DNA of 60,000 nucleotides from Apostichopus japonicus (taxonomy: Eukaryota; Echinodermata; Holothuroidea; Aspidochirotida; Stichopodidae): positions 7,145,264 to 7,205,263 of the forward strand of contig NC_092583.1 in assembly GCF_037975245.1 (NCBI RefSeq). The letters are read 5' to 3'. Position 1 is the stretch's first letter, and each line of letters opens with the position of its first letter. Below are positions 25,801 through 33,217 of this stretch, piece after piece. Under the pieces are notes generated by a model, which ran no database searches, was not told where the DNA came from, and saw nothing but the letters and a program-made list of their open reading frames with translations. Position numbers and translations under genes: made by a program.

Positions 25801-28800
25801 TCTTGTCTGAACATATCCCAAGTCAAACTTTTGAGTATATCCCATAATAAGTTACAGACTTAAATTTAAGATTTGACTAAAATGCAAGACCTGCAGGAAA
25901 CATGCAGTGTGGAATAATTACACTTTTGAACATCTAAATTGGGTTCTCTTTAACTGGGTTTGAAGTACTTTACATGTCATTGCAGCTATTGAATTTCTTG
26001 CCAACTTATTAATCACATTATTTGTGTCAAATGGTATTGATGCATGGTCCTTCTCCTATCATCAATGGGTTAATTAAGTTAAGCTAATATAATGGTATAT
26101 TACATCATTGCCCACACAAAGAATAGATGCGTTTGCATGTTTGTTGATTCCTAGCATGTTTAACTTGTGAAGCTCTCTAATATAAACATACCTTGAGCTT
26201 GTTGGTAGATGGTCAATACTGCCATCAATTTACTCAGTCCTTTGTCAGAGCATGATGTCATTAAATAGTTGATGTCATCAACAGAAACCTTCCCTGCCTC
26301 TCTGAGATGGTGGACAAGAGATGAAAAGGGTGTATCACTCTCAATAATGTCCTTTGATTCCTTAGCTGGAAATTTAAAGTAGTCAAGTAGCTTCTTACAA
26401 TCATCTTTCTCAATCAATAACTCCAATGATGTGAAGAGGCTGTCAAAGAAAATGTCACTCTGTAACAAAATCGAAAAAAATATCAAATAAATATACTGGT
26501 GGTAGCAGGCTATGAAACAAAATAGATGATTGAGGCATTTAGACAGCAACACATTTAACGAAGGGATTTATTTTAATATGATGAAGGTATGGATAATGTG
26601 ACTGTGATTTACCGAGTTACTTCAACTACAATATTTTATATATTTATTTAAGAAAAAAATTAAAAGTATTAAAAACGGATTGATTTTTAAGTTGTACAGG
26701 TATATGCTTCTATATGAAGCTGTATCAGTCAGATTGTTGTAGATTTTCTTACTGATGCCACCAACTTAAAATTATACTTTATTGGGCTAAACATTATTCT
26801 CCAAATTTAACCAATAATGCTACATTGTGACCCATGTTTGCATGGGAATGTAATCATGGACATGGAACTACTGAAATTGTCTTCTACTCTGGGCAATGTA
26901 CAGTAGGTGGTCAGTAACATTAAAACACACACAAATCATAGATAGATAGATAGATAGATATATCAACATACTAAATATGACATCAGTCCTTGTTGAAAGA
27001 TTGTGTAAGACATGGTTTGACAATCTGAACCCCTGGTGAACTCAAACGACCATTGACCTCCACCCACAACATGGCTTCTTGTACTCAATGTGGTACAATT
27101 ACGTACCGAAACAATTGCGATCTGTCCAAGCTTCCCTTACGATATTATGTTAAGGAAGATGTGTTAGTGTGGAGAGACAGGTAAGAGGGGAGTGAAGTAA
27201 ATGTTTGGCATTTGCTGACTTCAATTGACGATTTGACCTGTTGTCCCCAAATGAACTTTGACCTACACCAAAAACATTACCCTTCCTGTACTCAATGTGG
27301 TACGTCTACACACTAAATAAGAATTGTTCCGAGCTTCCCTTCTTGAGATATCGTGTTTACAAGGTTTTCAAATTTTGACCTCTGGTGACCCCAAAAGACC
27401 TTTGACCTCCACCAAAAACAACAGGCTTGTAGTACTCAATGGGGTACGTCTTAACACTAAATATAAGGTCTGCCCATGCTTCCCTTCTTGAGATATCGGG
27501 TTTACAATGTTTTCAAATTTTTACCCCTGGTGACCCCAAATTACCTTTGACTTCCACAGAAAACAATAGACTTTGTGTACTCAATGTGGTACTTCTACAC
27601 ATTAAATATGAGGTTTGCCCCAACTTCTTTTCTTGAGATATCGTGTTTACAAGGTATTGACATTTTGACCCCTAGCAACCCTAAATGACCTTTGACCTCC
27701 ACAGAAAACAATAGGCTTCCTGTACTCAATGTGGTACTTCTACACATTTAATATGAAGTCTGCCCAAGCTTCCTTTCTATAGCTATTGTGTTTACAAGGT
27801 TTTCACAATTTGACCCTGGTGACCCTAAATGATCTTTGACATCCACAGAAAACAATAGGCTTCTTGTGCTCAATATGGTACATCCACACACCAAATATGA
27901 AGTTGGTCCAGTTTTCCCTTCTTGAGATATTGTGTTTACAAGCTGGGAGTCACAAACGCACACACGCATATGCCATCATGAATGCATAGGTTACGATATT
28001 CATCAAAACCAAAAAGGCCTTTAACAGGCAGACCATTGTTCTTACACTGGTTGACATGTGGTATAAATGCTCTCTTATGCAATGGATAGCAATGATCATG
28101 TTGAATCCATGTTCATAACAATTGCATACATTACACTGTATGCTTGGTCACTACAATTAAGTAATGTACTGCATATTTAGACAATTGAGCAGGATATTGT
28201 GTATCGTCACTTGCACAAAGTGATGTCTATAATCGTCACTGTCACAAAATTGACAGGAATACACTGCACCGTCCATTTTCCATTTTGCCTCCATTTTCCT
28301 GCTTATTCCTATATGACCTTCATTATGAGTGTAGTACAACTAAATTGTACCTTTGGAATTTCTCAGGAATGAATCCGAAATTTGTTACTTATATATTGTT
28401 ACTTATAAGGACTACATTACACTGTGCATTAATTACTGGAAATCATTGGCCATCAGTGAAATGAACTAATTAGAATAGAACTCGACATACAGTAAGACTG
28501 CCAACTGACTCAATATGTACAATCCATATTAATGTAAAGCCTGTACTTAACTACAACTTTCTCTCCTCAAAAGTAATGAAAAATGATTTCAATGGCTTTG
28601 TGAATTTTGCAGTCTAAACTCTGTTGACAATGTGAAAATTAGCACCACAAGGCTAAAATCAAATTTTCCCTTCTTTATCTGCAATTTTGACTAATTTGCA
28701 CCTGAATAAACCACCCTAAATCCCAAAATAGAAGCAAGCTTGTGTCATATCATTTTTATCAAGACTTTAATACAATCATCAAATCAAGGTCTCATCACTA

Positions 28801-31800
28801 CAGCATTTGCTATACATGTGCACTAGTGCCAAGCTAATCACCATGGCCTAAATTAAGATAAAAATATTGCCCTTACTTTTTCTTGAAAGTTACCTCATTT
28901 CATGGGAAATTGCACCTCTGGTGTTTTTAACAATATGTTACATTGATTTATGTCACATTTGTATATTTGACAATCAAAAGTATTGATAAAGGAATAAATA
29001 CTTTTTTGTCTGAGCTGTATGCAATGCAAAATTCATCTCGCATCACTTTTCATAGAATTGTTGGCCTAGATTTTCATTAAATAGACATCATTGCCAAACA
29101 AAATTTCACTTATTGCACTATTGAGACTATTTTGCATTCACTTATACCAAATTTTGACAGCTTGTAAGCTCAGAAAATAGGAAAAATTCTTTCCAAGTTT
29201 AGTGTGTAGCTCTAATATTGCAAAGTGCAACAAGCATCCAATGGCCTAAACTTTTCATAAAATTTTGCACTCATTTTTCCACCATTTTTGATCTCTCTCG
29301 TAACAAAACAGTAAAAGTTATGTTCTTAATAAAATTCCGCATTCACTGATACCAAATTTGTAAAAATTAGCAGCTTATAAGCTCAGAAAATAAGAAAACA
29401 ATATTTGCCAAATTTATTGTGTTGCTTTAATATTGCAAAGTGTAAGAAGCATCCACTGGCCTAATTTTTCCTAAAATATTGCACTCTATTTTCCACCAAT
29501 TTGATCTCCCTCTGCACAAACCAGTAATAGTTGTGTTCTTCATTATATTCCGCATTCACTAATACCATATTTGTAATAATTAGCAGCTTGTAAGCTCAGA
29601 AAGTAAGAACAAATATTTGCCAAGTTTTGTGTGTTGCTCTATTATTGCACTTTGCAATAAGCATCCAATGGCCTAAAATTTGGAGAAAAAAAAATTGCAC
29701 TCACTTTTCCACCATTTTGATCTCCCAAGTAACAAACAAGTAATAGTTATGTTCTTTATAAAATTCCGCATTCACTAATACCAAATTTATAAAAATTAGC
29801 AGCTTTTAAGCTCAGAAAATAAGAAAAAATATTTGCCAAATTTTGTGTGTTGCTTTAATATTGCAAAGTGTAAGAAGCATCGAATGGCCTAATTTTTGAT
29901 AAAATTTTGCACTCACTTTTCCACCATTTTGATCTCTCTCTTAACAAACAAGTAAAAGTTGTGTTCTTAATAAAATTCCGCATTCACTAGTATCAATTTT
30001 GTCTACATTTGAAGCATGAAGACTGAGATAATAAGGAAACAAATTTCACTTTTATGTACATTGACAGAAACACTTCCATGACAACCTTACCAGAATCAGC
30101 AAATCCTAAGGTAAAAAATGTTCTTATTTTTCTCTAAATCTTGCAAAGTAGATTTCAAAACATGTTAGAGTGTCTTCTCCCTACTTGTTCGAATAGAATG
30201 ATACCCAATTTGTTGTGCTTCAATCAAAGGATTGCTTTAATTAAAGTGATAAATAGTCCTAATTTTAACCATAGGCCTATAAATCCTGTATTTGTACTTA
30301 CTGTGTGATATTCATATACTTCTCCAGTTGTTATAGTAACCACAAACGATCTGTTTATGTTATTATTGATCCTGATTCTCAAAGAATTACCAGGAACTTT
30401 AAAAGAAGCCAAGATATGACCCCCAGAGATGGAAGAATGACCCCCAGAGATGGAAGAATGACCCCCAGAGATTGACGACTGACCCCCAGATAGAGAGTAA
30501 ACAACAACTTGACTACTCTCACCCTCACCCCATAACATAAATATTAATCCTTTCTCTTCACTGACTGTTATACTCCAAGCATATCTGTACTGTGTGTTTG
30601 TATATTCCTGTTCTATTTCTCCCTCACTATTATACATTAAAGCTCTATCATCCCATGTACAGATAAACAGTTTATTATTACTAACTGTTATATCAATGGG
30701 CCAGTCTCCTCCTACTAATCCTGTTAAGGTGATTGTCTTCTTTTTTCTCAATTCTCTCGCATCTAAGACAATCACCTTATTGGATCTACGTAAACCGACA
30801 TAGACTAACCCATCTCTGGTTGTCATACACCTGGCTTGACCGTCAAACTTCCCTTGATTGACCAGACCGCCATTACTACTATCGTACAATGATATCGTAT
30901 CCTCACAACATGTTAAAAACAGACGATCATCCAGTAAACAAACAGACCGCAATTCTGAACCAAACTCGGTAAATTCCTCAGAATAATACGGCTCTGACGT
31001 CAATAGTAACGGTTTTTCTTGAGAATCAGGATCAAATTGTAACATAAACAGATCAATAAAGCTGCATTTTGTCGTGTTGTTATATCCAGCGACAGCCAAA
31101 CGGCCTGTATCTAGCACGTCCATGGACCACACTACGTAATCTTTTCGTACGGTGAATCGTGGTATCGTTGTATGCACTCTGTGTGTGTGGAAGGCAAAAA
31201 GTGAAAAGTTAGGTCAGGGTTGGACGGATGTATCCGTGGTAACGAAGAATTTAGAGTTGATTTTTAGATCGAAGGAATGTCGATGAACAGCTCTCAGCCT
31301 GCGAAGTAGCGATATAGCCTAGGTCTTACAAACGGCACTAAATTCTTTAAAAAGCTGTTGATTTATGCATGGGACCCCGTCGTGACCCACATGCCATAGC
31401 ACTAAATGTCCAGAGCAAATTATTCGACATGGTAATCTCGAAGATATAAGAAATGAGACGTTCAAGGCCTAATAATTAGGATACTGGCCTAGCTGTAGAT
31501 CCATGACTTAAAGTTATGCTGTATTGGCCCCAAATATGCTAGATATTCAAATATGGTCAACTTTGGTCAAAATTCTCAAACTGATTTTATTACAACCTTC
31601 GAAGAAATTTTCCTCACTGGGACATTCAGTCATCATCATGTTCCTAAAAAATATCTGAGAACAATTTGGAGAGTAAAGACCTGCAGGAAAATACTTGTCG
31701 AAAACTTCTAGCAATTATAGCGTTTTCCCATTAAGAACCCTCTCCCGCATAAAACGTGAAGAAAATACATTTCCGCATGAATGTATATATGCATGGCGAG

Positions 31801-32783
31801 CGGAGTAAAACGTGCTAGAAATTGGAAAATCGACCGAATAAAATACTTTGCTATTAAAGTATCCTATTAATAGAACAACATTTGAAATTAATTACTGTGT
31901 GTTTATGAAAATATTCCTTTCACAAAATTTCTCACATATAACAATACCGACTTAATATATAAGCCCTGTTAATTGGCAGTTTCAGTAAATTGATGAAATT
32001 GCATTGGCTATATTTTGTTTGCTTGAACACGATTTATTTATCTTCAATATTCATCGTTTATCATACGCATGTAGGCTACTGGTGTAACGTTCTGATTCAA
32101 CTTTTCCTGTGTATTGACGCCATGCATACAGTACATTCTAATTCATTCGCATTTAGCGCCAAAAACTGAGAGAAAGAGACACACGGTCACAAGTTGTAAA
32201 TGATGGCGCTATAACAAAAAGCTAACTTTGTCAAAAGGCTCCGCTAATGATGATTGATGGCGCTATTAGAGAAAGCCAATTTGGTCTAAAGATTTCACGG
32301 GGTGACTTCACAGAATTTCAGGTGGTACTTAAAATAAGTCCTTTTTTGAGACATTTAGGAAAAATGTAAACAGGAAGTGTCCTTTTGCTAATACATGAAA
32401 GTAATCAATCAATAGGTGCTGTATCGTTGTCGTATTAAAATAATGGAATTTGTGGCACAGAATGCAGAGAGGATCCATTTTATCGGCGATTTAAGATGGC
32501 TTTGTGCTTTACCTCCCCAAAGAATCGACACCGTGATGTCCTACTACCCTTAGGAATTTTGTGCCCCCCCCCCCTATTCGATACTGAACTGTTTCCCATA
32601 TTTCAGGAGTTATTTATGAGAATGTCTTTTATCTGTTCATTAAAAATTGTCAGTTTATAACATTGCTTGTGCATAGATGAATGCAAAGTAAAAGAAATAA
32701 TACTTTTCTTAAATACTGTCATTTATAAAAACATTTAAATCTTGTATAAAAAATAATACTTACGAGGTTTTTGTGTTGGCCAT
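4527..32783 (-). CDS. Propeller-DED-coiled-coil-DED-(ZU5-UPA-DED)x2 scaffold gene (20-exon model)
   Basis: Twenty exons were joined by hand. Every junction has GT..AG ends and compatible phase, and the lengths sum to 5580 nt (1859 codons plus stop). Residues: beta-propeller 1-299; DED-A 300-388; coiled coil 389-761; linker 762-789; DED-B 790-897; ZU5-1 898-1048; UPA-1 1049-1124; linkers 1125-1249; DED-C 1250-1355; linker 1356-1414; ZU5-2 1415-1522; UPA-2 1523-1640; linkers 1641-1759; DED-D 1760-1859. No signal peptide or membrane segment is evident, so a cytoplasmic scaffold is likely. ZU5-UPA pairs occur in UNC5, PIDD1, ankyrins and NLRP1/CARD8, and DEDs recruit FADD/caspase-8-type partners; a role in cell-death or immune signalling is inference. 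The weakest link is the junction from 24492 to 18673. If it is not used, the locus is two genes: a propeller-DED-coiled-coil gene, which reads into a stop at 24447, and a second gene starting at 23972. I do not recognise a named orthologue. Confidence 0.7.
5396..5456 (-). CDS. 61-nt linker exon of module 2
   Basis: Acceptor CTTCACAG and donor GTGAGT bound 61 nt encoding IDKLLHIDQITSPFQLILPE, ending in phase 1 and completing a Ser codon with the terminal exon. The length equals that of the module 1 exon at 10931-10991. Confidence 0.75.
5886..6038 (-). CDS. 153-nt linker exon of module 2
   Basis: Acceptor CTTCAAG and donor GTGACT bound 51 codons (DVAMETLWLKNRHKVEF...), phase 0 to 0. Only this frame is open. 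Its length is identical to the module 1 exon at 11856-12008. The residues look like beta-strand-rich filler. No named domain is recognised. Confidence 0.75.
6098..6290 (+). repeat. tRNA-derived SINE copy
   Basis: A diverged tRNA-like head (GTGGTCAAGTTGTTAGGGCA, then CCAGGCTTGCAA) is followed by TGACCTTGGGCAAGG and AACTGCCTG. This arrangement is typical of tRNA-related SINEs in marine animals. It lies in an intron between two linker exons. The exact ends were not determined. Confidence 0.55.
6871..7014 (-). CDS. Linker exon of module 2
   Basis: 48 codons, phase 0 to 0, starting SLINEEVYQQKG and ending HPRKV before a GTTAGT donor. It occupies the position of the 54-codon exon at 12720-12881 in module 1. 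It is rich in Ser/Thr and polar residues, with no recognised domain. The donor was chosen because it keeps phase 0 into the next exon. Confidence 0.65.
7708..8060 (-). CDS. UPA-2 domain exon
   Basis: Acceptor TATGCAG and donor GTAAGT bound 353 nt. Key stretches are LHFLPPDCPFKVIYGIDYDW at the start, LIGLHVPFIPKMRKRV with LPIVNRV in the middle, and IHLWFHNDDTLEHE at the end. The position right after ZU5 and the strand pattern match the UPA domain shared by UNC5, PIDD1 and ankyrins. UPA packs against ZU5 in known structures. Confidence 0.75.
8666..8989 (-). CDS. ZU5-2 domain exon
   Basis: Acceptor CTCCTCCAG. The translation contains QHGGELVIAGVNLLVPAGAL, LTPFVKFGPESLTLHKPVTL and IIPHCA, the standard ZU5 landmarks (GG.L...GV.L.vP.GA, LtP.v..GP, iPHcA). 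The frame into UPA-2 requires the weak donor GTCTGT after ACAG at 8666. A stronger GTGAGC donor at 8627 would be out of frame. The exon starts in phase 1 and completes a Glu codon with the previous exon. Confidence 0.85.
9455..9632 (-). CDS. Linker exon between module 1 and module 2
   Basis: Acceptor GTTTCAG and donor GTAAAG bound 178 nt encoding EKVPVKPVVISKREPQLSV followed by a helical stretch (SALKLSHGKLDLGRRLLLLAK). Its phase 0 start fits DED-C directly upstream, which is the main evidence that the two ZU5 modules belong to one transcript. Confidence 0.7.
9993..10309 (-). CDS. DED-C exon
   Basis: 317 nt from acceptor CTTTCAG to donor GTTTGT. Translation: LDKYEKLKGDIAKLL, LGMVFGLKPAENETI, LMKILDERELIMPDRM and LARLVLEYIDTSQ, matching the six-helix DED pattern with a closing hydrophobic helix. 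It is followed by a basic, Lys/Glu-rich tail. It closes module 1 as DED-D closes module 2. Confidence 0.8.
10931..10991 (-). CDS. 61-nt linker exon of module 1
   Basis: Acceptor TTCAG and donor GTGAGT. Encodes VKNILLSPESQEILFREQYP and ends in phase 1. Same length and phase as the exon at 5396-5456. Confidence 0.75.
11598..11663 (-). repeat. tRNA-like SINE head or tRNA pseudogene
   Basis: Read on the minus strand, a 6-bp acceptor-like stem (GGAGTG with CACTCC) encloses an A-box-like TTAGCTCAGTGGTTA and a B-box-like GGTCCTGAGTTTGAGTC. The D arm does not pair well and the anticodon arm is irregular, so I call it a tRNA-derived repeat and not a working tRNA. It is in an intron. Confidence 0.6.
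11856..12008 (-). CDS. 153-nt linker exon of module 1
   Basis: 51 codons, phase 0 to 0, with a GTGAGC donor. It starts HVDIDHLCAASRVSHQFRLK. Same length as 5886-6038, and both share an H.F.L / H.VEF.L strand near the start. Confidence 0.75.
12720..12881 (-). CDS. Linker exon of module 1
   Basis: Acceptor TGTTTTAG and donor GTTTGT bound 54 codons (LLLEDHQSKLSLGNYTTFQV ... SSPGDSYHLMKEESRK), phase 0 to 0. It joins UPA-1 to the 153-nt exon. No named domain. Confidence 0.7.
13326..13552 (-). CDS. UPA-1 domain exon
   Basis: Acceptor ATTATAG and donor GTGAGG bound 227 nt. It begins with GEITWTEEKSVDWKLEPEKI and ends with FRIVPFIDGILDAQDDVLI followed by TVCFCKDSDEEYK, a shorter version of UPA-2. 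It has the same phases (in 1, out 0) as UPA-2. Confidence 0.75.
13754..14206 (-). CDS. ZU5-1 domain exon
   Basis: 453 nt. An acidic, Ser/Glu-rich spacer (SQASDEREEDHDHSKESLGE) precedes ZU5: EGGTISIMGVHLTIPEDAL, MTPLIKLEPEGLALNKSAQL, IIPHSA. The donor that keeps frame into UPA-1 is GTCTGA at 13753, the same sequence type as in ZU5-2. A stronger GTAAGG donor farther on, after GCATTTGAT, would give phase 0 and a stop early in the next exon. Confidence 0.85.
14730..14806 (+). repeat. SINE 3' tail
   Basis: CTGTAAAGCGCTTCGAGCAG followed by CGCGCTATATAAGTACT and an ATT-rich end is the familiar 3' tail of tRNA-derived SINEs in marine animals. It lies in the intron about 50 bp from the DED-B donor. 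No head was seen attached. Confidence 0.5.
14858..15181 (-). CDS. DED-B exon
   Basis: Acceptor ACATTTCAG and donor GTAAGA bound 324 nt. Translation: ADYGRLMVNVADDLTLDST, LAILFGLPPAETDMLRRVSL, TLIKFMKTRNIINMYDVTNL and LVHIQLNQTNENLLAPY, a DED-like helix series, then an acidic linker into ZU5-1. A decayed copy of this exon lies at 39690-39900. Confidence 0.8.
16751..16835 (-). CDS. Short linker exon
   Basis: Acceptor TATATGCAG and donor GTAGGA bound 85 nt encoding ASYASVTAEETLHEECESPD plus eight residues. It is acidic and probably disordered. It runs from phase 0 to phase 1, linking the coiled coil to DED-B. It is absent from the segmental copy near 41.5 kb. Confidence 0.7.
16900..17440. repeat. 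DR1-bearing 145-bp repeat units
   Basis: About three diverged units with the family landmarks GACCTCCACC, TGTACTCA, and GAGATATTGTGTTTACAA. One exact TGACCTTTGACCT lies at 17075-17087. The same family occurs at 27000-27960, 35860-36420 and 41520-42070. Confidence 0.75.
17901..18526. mobile_element. MITE-like element with 21-bp terminal inverted repeats
   Basis: The two ends are inverted copies, 19 of 21 identical: TTTCACACTTTCCCAGATC at the left and, inverted, TTTCACACTTTCTCAGATC at the right. The roughly 600 bp between are unusually rich in CCCGTA/TACGGG and GATCCG words, unlike the AT-rich flanks. No ORF. No convincing target-site duplication. A copy of the left part is at 42481-42930 inside the segmental duplication. 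Confidence 0.65.
18536..18673 (-). CDS. Coiled-coil exon
   Basis: Acceptor ATGACAG and donor GTAAAG bound 46 codons, starting ELEEAKSSLRATKDELVKSQ, phase 0 to 0, a clear heptad pattern. It can be entered in frame both from the repeat exon ending at 24492 and from the ATG exon ending at 23799. Confidence 0.75.
19779..19842 (-). promoter_or_regulatory. Possible extra promoter or first exon
   Basis: CAAAATGGCGGCGACAGC fits a YY1-like element at an ATG. The short ORF (MAATATKSPSR) runs into GTAATC, but phase 1 does not fit the next known exon, which would meet a stop. The following bases match those after the ATG exon at 23972 over about 48 bp. It may be a relic of a duplicated promoter. Confidence 0.25.
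20525..20665 (+). repeat. G-rich degenerate minisatellite
   Basis: Repeated GGTGTGGTGTT and AGCTTTGGGA words with many GGGG runs over about 140 bp. Intronic on the minus-strand gene. G4 folding is possible. Confidence 0.5.
21352..21819 (-). mobile_element. Ty1/copia-like gag remnant
   Basis: From an ATG at 21819 the minus strand shows the copia gag start (KLDGSNWLTW, then LFLAKGLW). After a frameshift it shows IASSQLELI, DALRTLFEKDSL and YLRTEMAEGKSV, then APISEEDQVV, the gag pattern of Ty1/copia elements. A TAG at 21548-21550 interrupts it. No protease, integrase or RT was found downstream, so the copy is truncated and dead. It sits in an intron of the death-fold gene, in the same orientation. 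Confidence 0.75.
21946..21960 (-). mobile_element. Copia-type primer binding site
   Basis: GGTTATTGGCCCAGA directly follows the LTR end CGAACA. It closely resembles the half-initiator-tRNA primer site known from Drosophila copia (GGTTATGGGCCCAG). It is 126 bp upstream of the gag ATG. Confidence 0.65.
21961..22169 (-). mobile_element. Probable 5' LTR of the copia-like element
   Basis: 209 bp starting TGTTGTTAC and ending CGAACA immediately before the PBS, so it has TG...CA ends. The inner end is well supported by the PBS. The outer end is a guess, because no second LTR was found to compare with. Confidence 0.4.
23743..23789 (-). repeat. 48-bp motif shared with 19779-19828
   Basis: Begins just after the donor of the ATG exon at 23799. 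Both copies read, with small indels, AATCGAGTCGA ... ATCGTT.TGTGACT ... GTCTTAGACAAC on the minus strand. Confidence 0.6.
23799..23972 (-). CDS. Alternative first coding exon
   Basis: Opens with ATG at 23972 and runs 58 codons (MDVIGKIRKHPNVIRVYEYR ... FLIDDQRKNIK) to a strong GTAAGT donor, phase 0. It splices in frame to the coiled-coil exon at 18673, giving a 1202-aa product without the propeller, DED-A and repeat coiled coil. Upstream lies an ETS-type site and CpG-rich sequence. An upstream ATG five bases earlier opens a six-codon overlapping uORF. No domain recognised. It may instead be the true first exon of a separate gene. Confidence 0.6.
24025..24033 (-). promoter_or_regulatory. ETS-type promoter site
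   Basis: CCCGGAAGT on the minus strand, about 55 bp upstream of the ATG at 23972, in the CpG-rich stretch 23450-24050. ETS sites this close to a start are common in CpG promoters. Motif evidence only. Confidence 0.35.
24492..25471 (-). CDS. Repeat coiled-coil exon
   Basis: Acceptor TTTCAG; 980 nt; donor GTTAGA. After SKFTKKILKDQLKALEDKRQ come about 19 copies of a 14-residue (two-heptad) unit such as TTEEERQQLKDTLK alternating with ATEEERQQLTGRLK, then KLKTLKDEKEELLQQQKE. Leu at heptad core positions indicates a long parallel coiled coil, probably an oligomerisation rod. Units repeat at 42, 84 and about 252 bp, so the array is prone to length change. If the donor is not used, translation stops at 24447. 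Confidence 0.85.
26192..26459 (-). CDS. DED-A exon
   Basis: Acceptor TTGTTACAG and donor GTATGT bound 268 nt. Translation: SDIFFDSLFTSLELLIEKDD, LLDYFKFPAKESKDII, PFSSLVHHLREAGKVSVDDI, LSKLMAVLTIYQQAQ. It fits a DED-like six-helix domain. Its phase joins the propeller (phase 0) and the coiled coil (phase 1). Confidence 0.8.
27000..27960. repeat. Tandem array of DR1-bearing 145-bp repeat
   Basis: Six or so units. The CTCAATGTGG landmark recurs at about 27084, 27291, 27435, 27580, 27725 and 27870. Each unit has a TGACC..TTGACCTCCAC segment, the TACTCAATGTGGTAC landmark, and GAGATATCGTGTTTACAAG. The array ends in a CA-rich stretch and a GAATGCATAGGTTACGA box, as do its relatives at 36430 and 42080. 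Intronic. Confidence 0.9.
29134..30000. repeat. About 212-bp tandem array
   Basis: GCATTCACT recurs at 29134, 29339, 29552, 29768 and 29980. Each unit carries AAAATTAGCAGCTT.TAAGCTC, ATATTGCAAAGTG and TTTTCCACCATTTTGATCTC. Intronic, between the propeller and DED-A exons. Confidence 0.9.
30302..31178 (-). CDS. Beta-propeller exon
   Basis: Acceptor CACACACAG and donor GTAAGT bound 877 nt. The roughly 292 residues show repeated four-strand blades typical of NHL/WD-like propellers, e.g. GRLAVAGYN, DRLFLTCCEDTISLYD, DGLVYVGLRRSNKVIVLD, NNKLFICTWDDRALMYN, GLIFMLWG. Near the end is an in-frame 21-bp repeat (SISGGHS three times). Phase 2 entry completes a Ser codon with the ATG exon. It probably binds protein or nucleic acid ligands; the target is unknown. 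Confidence 0.85.
30418..30500 (-). repeat. In-frame 21-bp repeat in the propeller
   Basis: Four near-identical units (GACCCCCAGAGATGGAAGAAT on the plus strand, last one diverged) encode GGQSSIS/GGHSSIS blocks, likely a surface loop. Confidence 0.85.
32764..32783 (-). CDS. First coding exon of the long model
   Basis: AAAAATGGCCAACACAAAAA opens at 32783. The exon has 20 coding nt (MANTKT plus two bases of a Ser codon) before a consensus GTAAGT donor. It is in phase with the propeller exon. The 5' UTR and start site were not located. Confidence 0.7.
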
Positions 32784-33217
32784 TTTTGATATGTGCTTGA
32801 TTAGTTCTACGAGAATTATATTAAAGCAGCGGGAGTCCTGATCTGCGCATAAAATTAGAACAAAAAGTAAGAAACAAATATGACTTTCTAAAGAATATTC
32901 TTCGCAATAAATACAGAGATCATCGGAACGGAAAGAAAACTTCTTTAGGGCGAATGCTGTAGGTTTTATTTAATGTTTAACGAGCAACCTTGAATTTAAT
33001 ATGATGAATGAAATTATGGTAAAAAATGATAAATTCACGTAAGCGATGGTCAAAAGTAGAAATTTTACTTAAAGAAATTATATTTTTATTCAAAATTTCC
33101 CGTACAGGCATGTTATACAATGTAGCTTTATTTACCTACACTGGAGTGCTGTTAATAACCAATGCAAAATGCATTGAGGTTTCGATGACTTCAATGCCCT
33201 AGACTTCTGCTTGTAAG

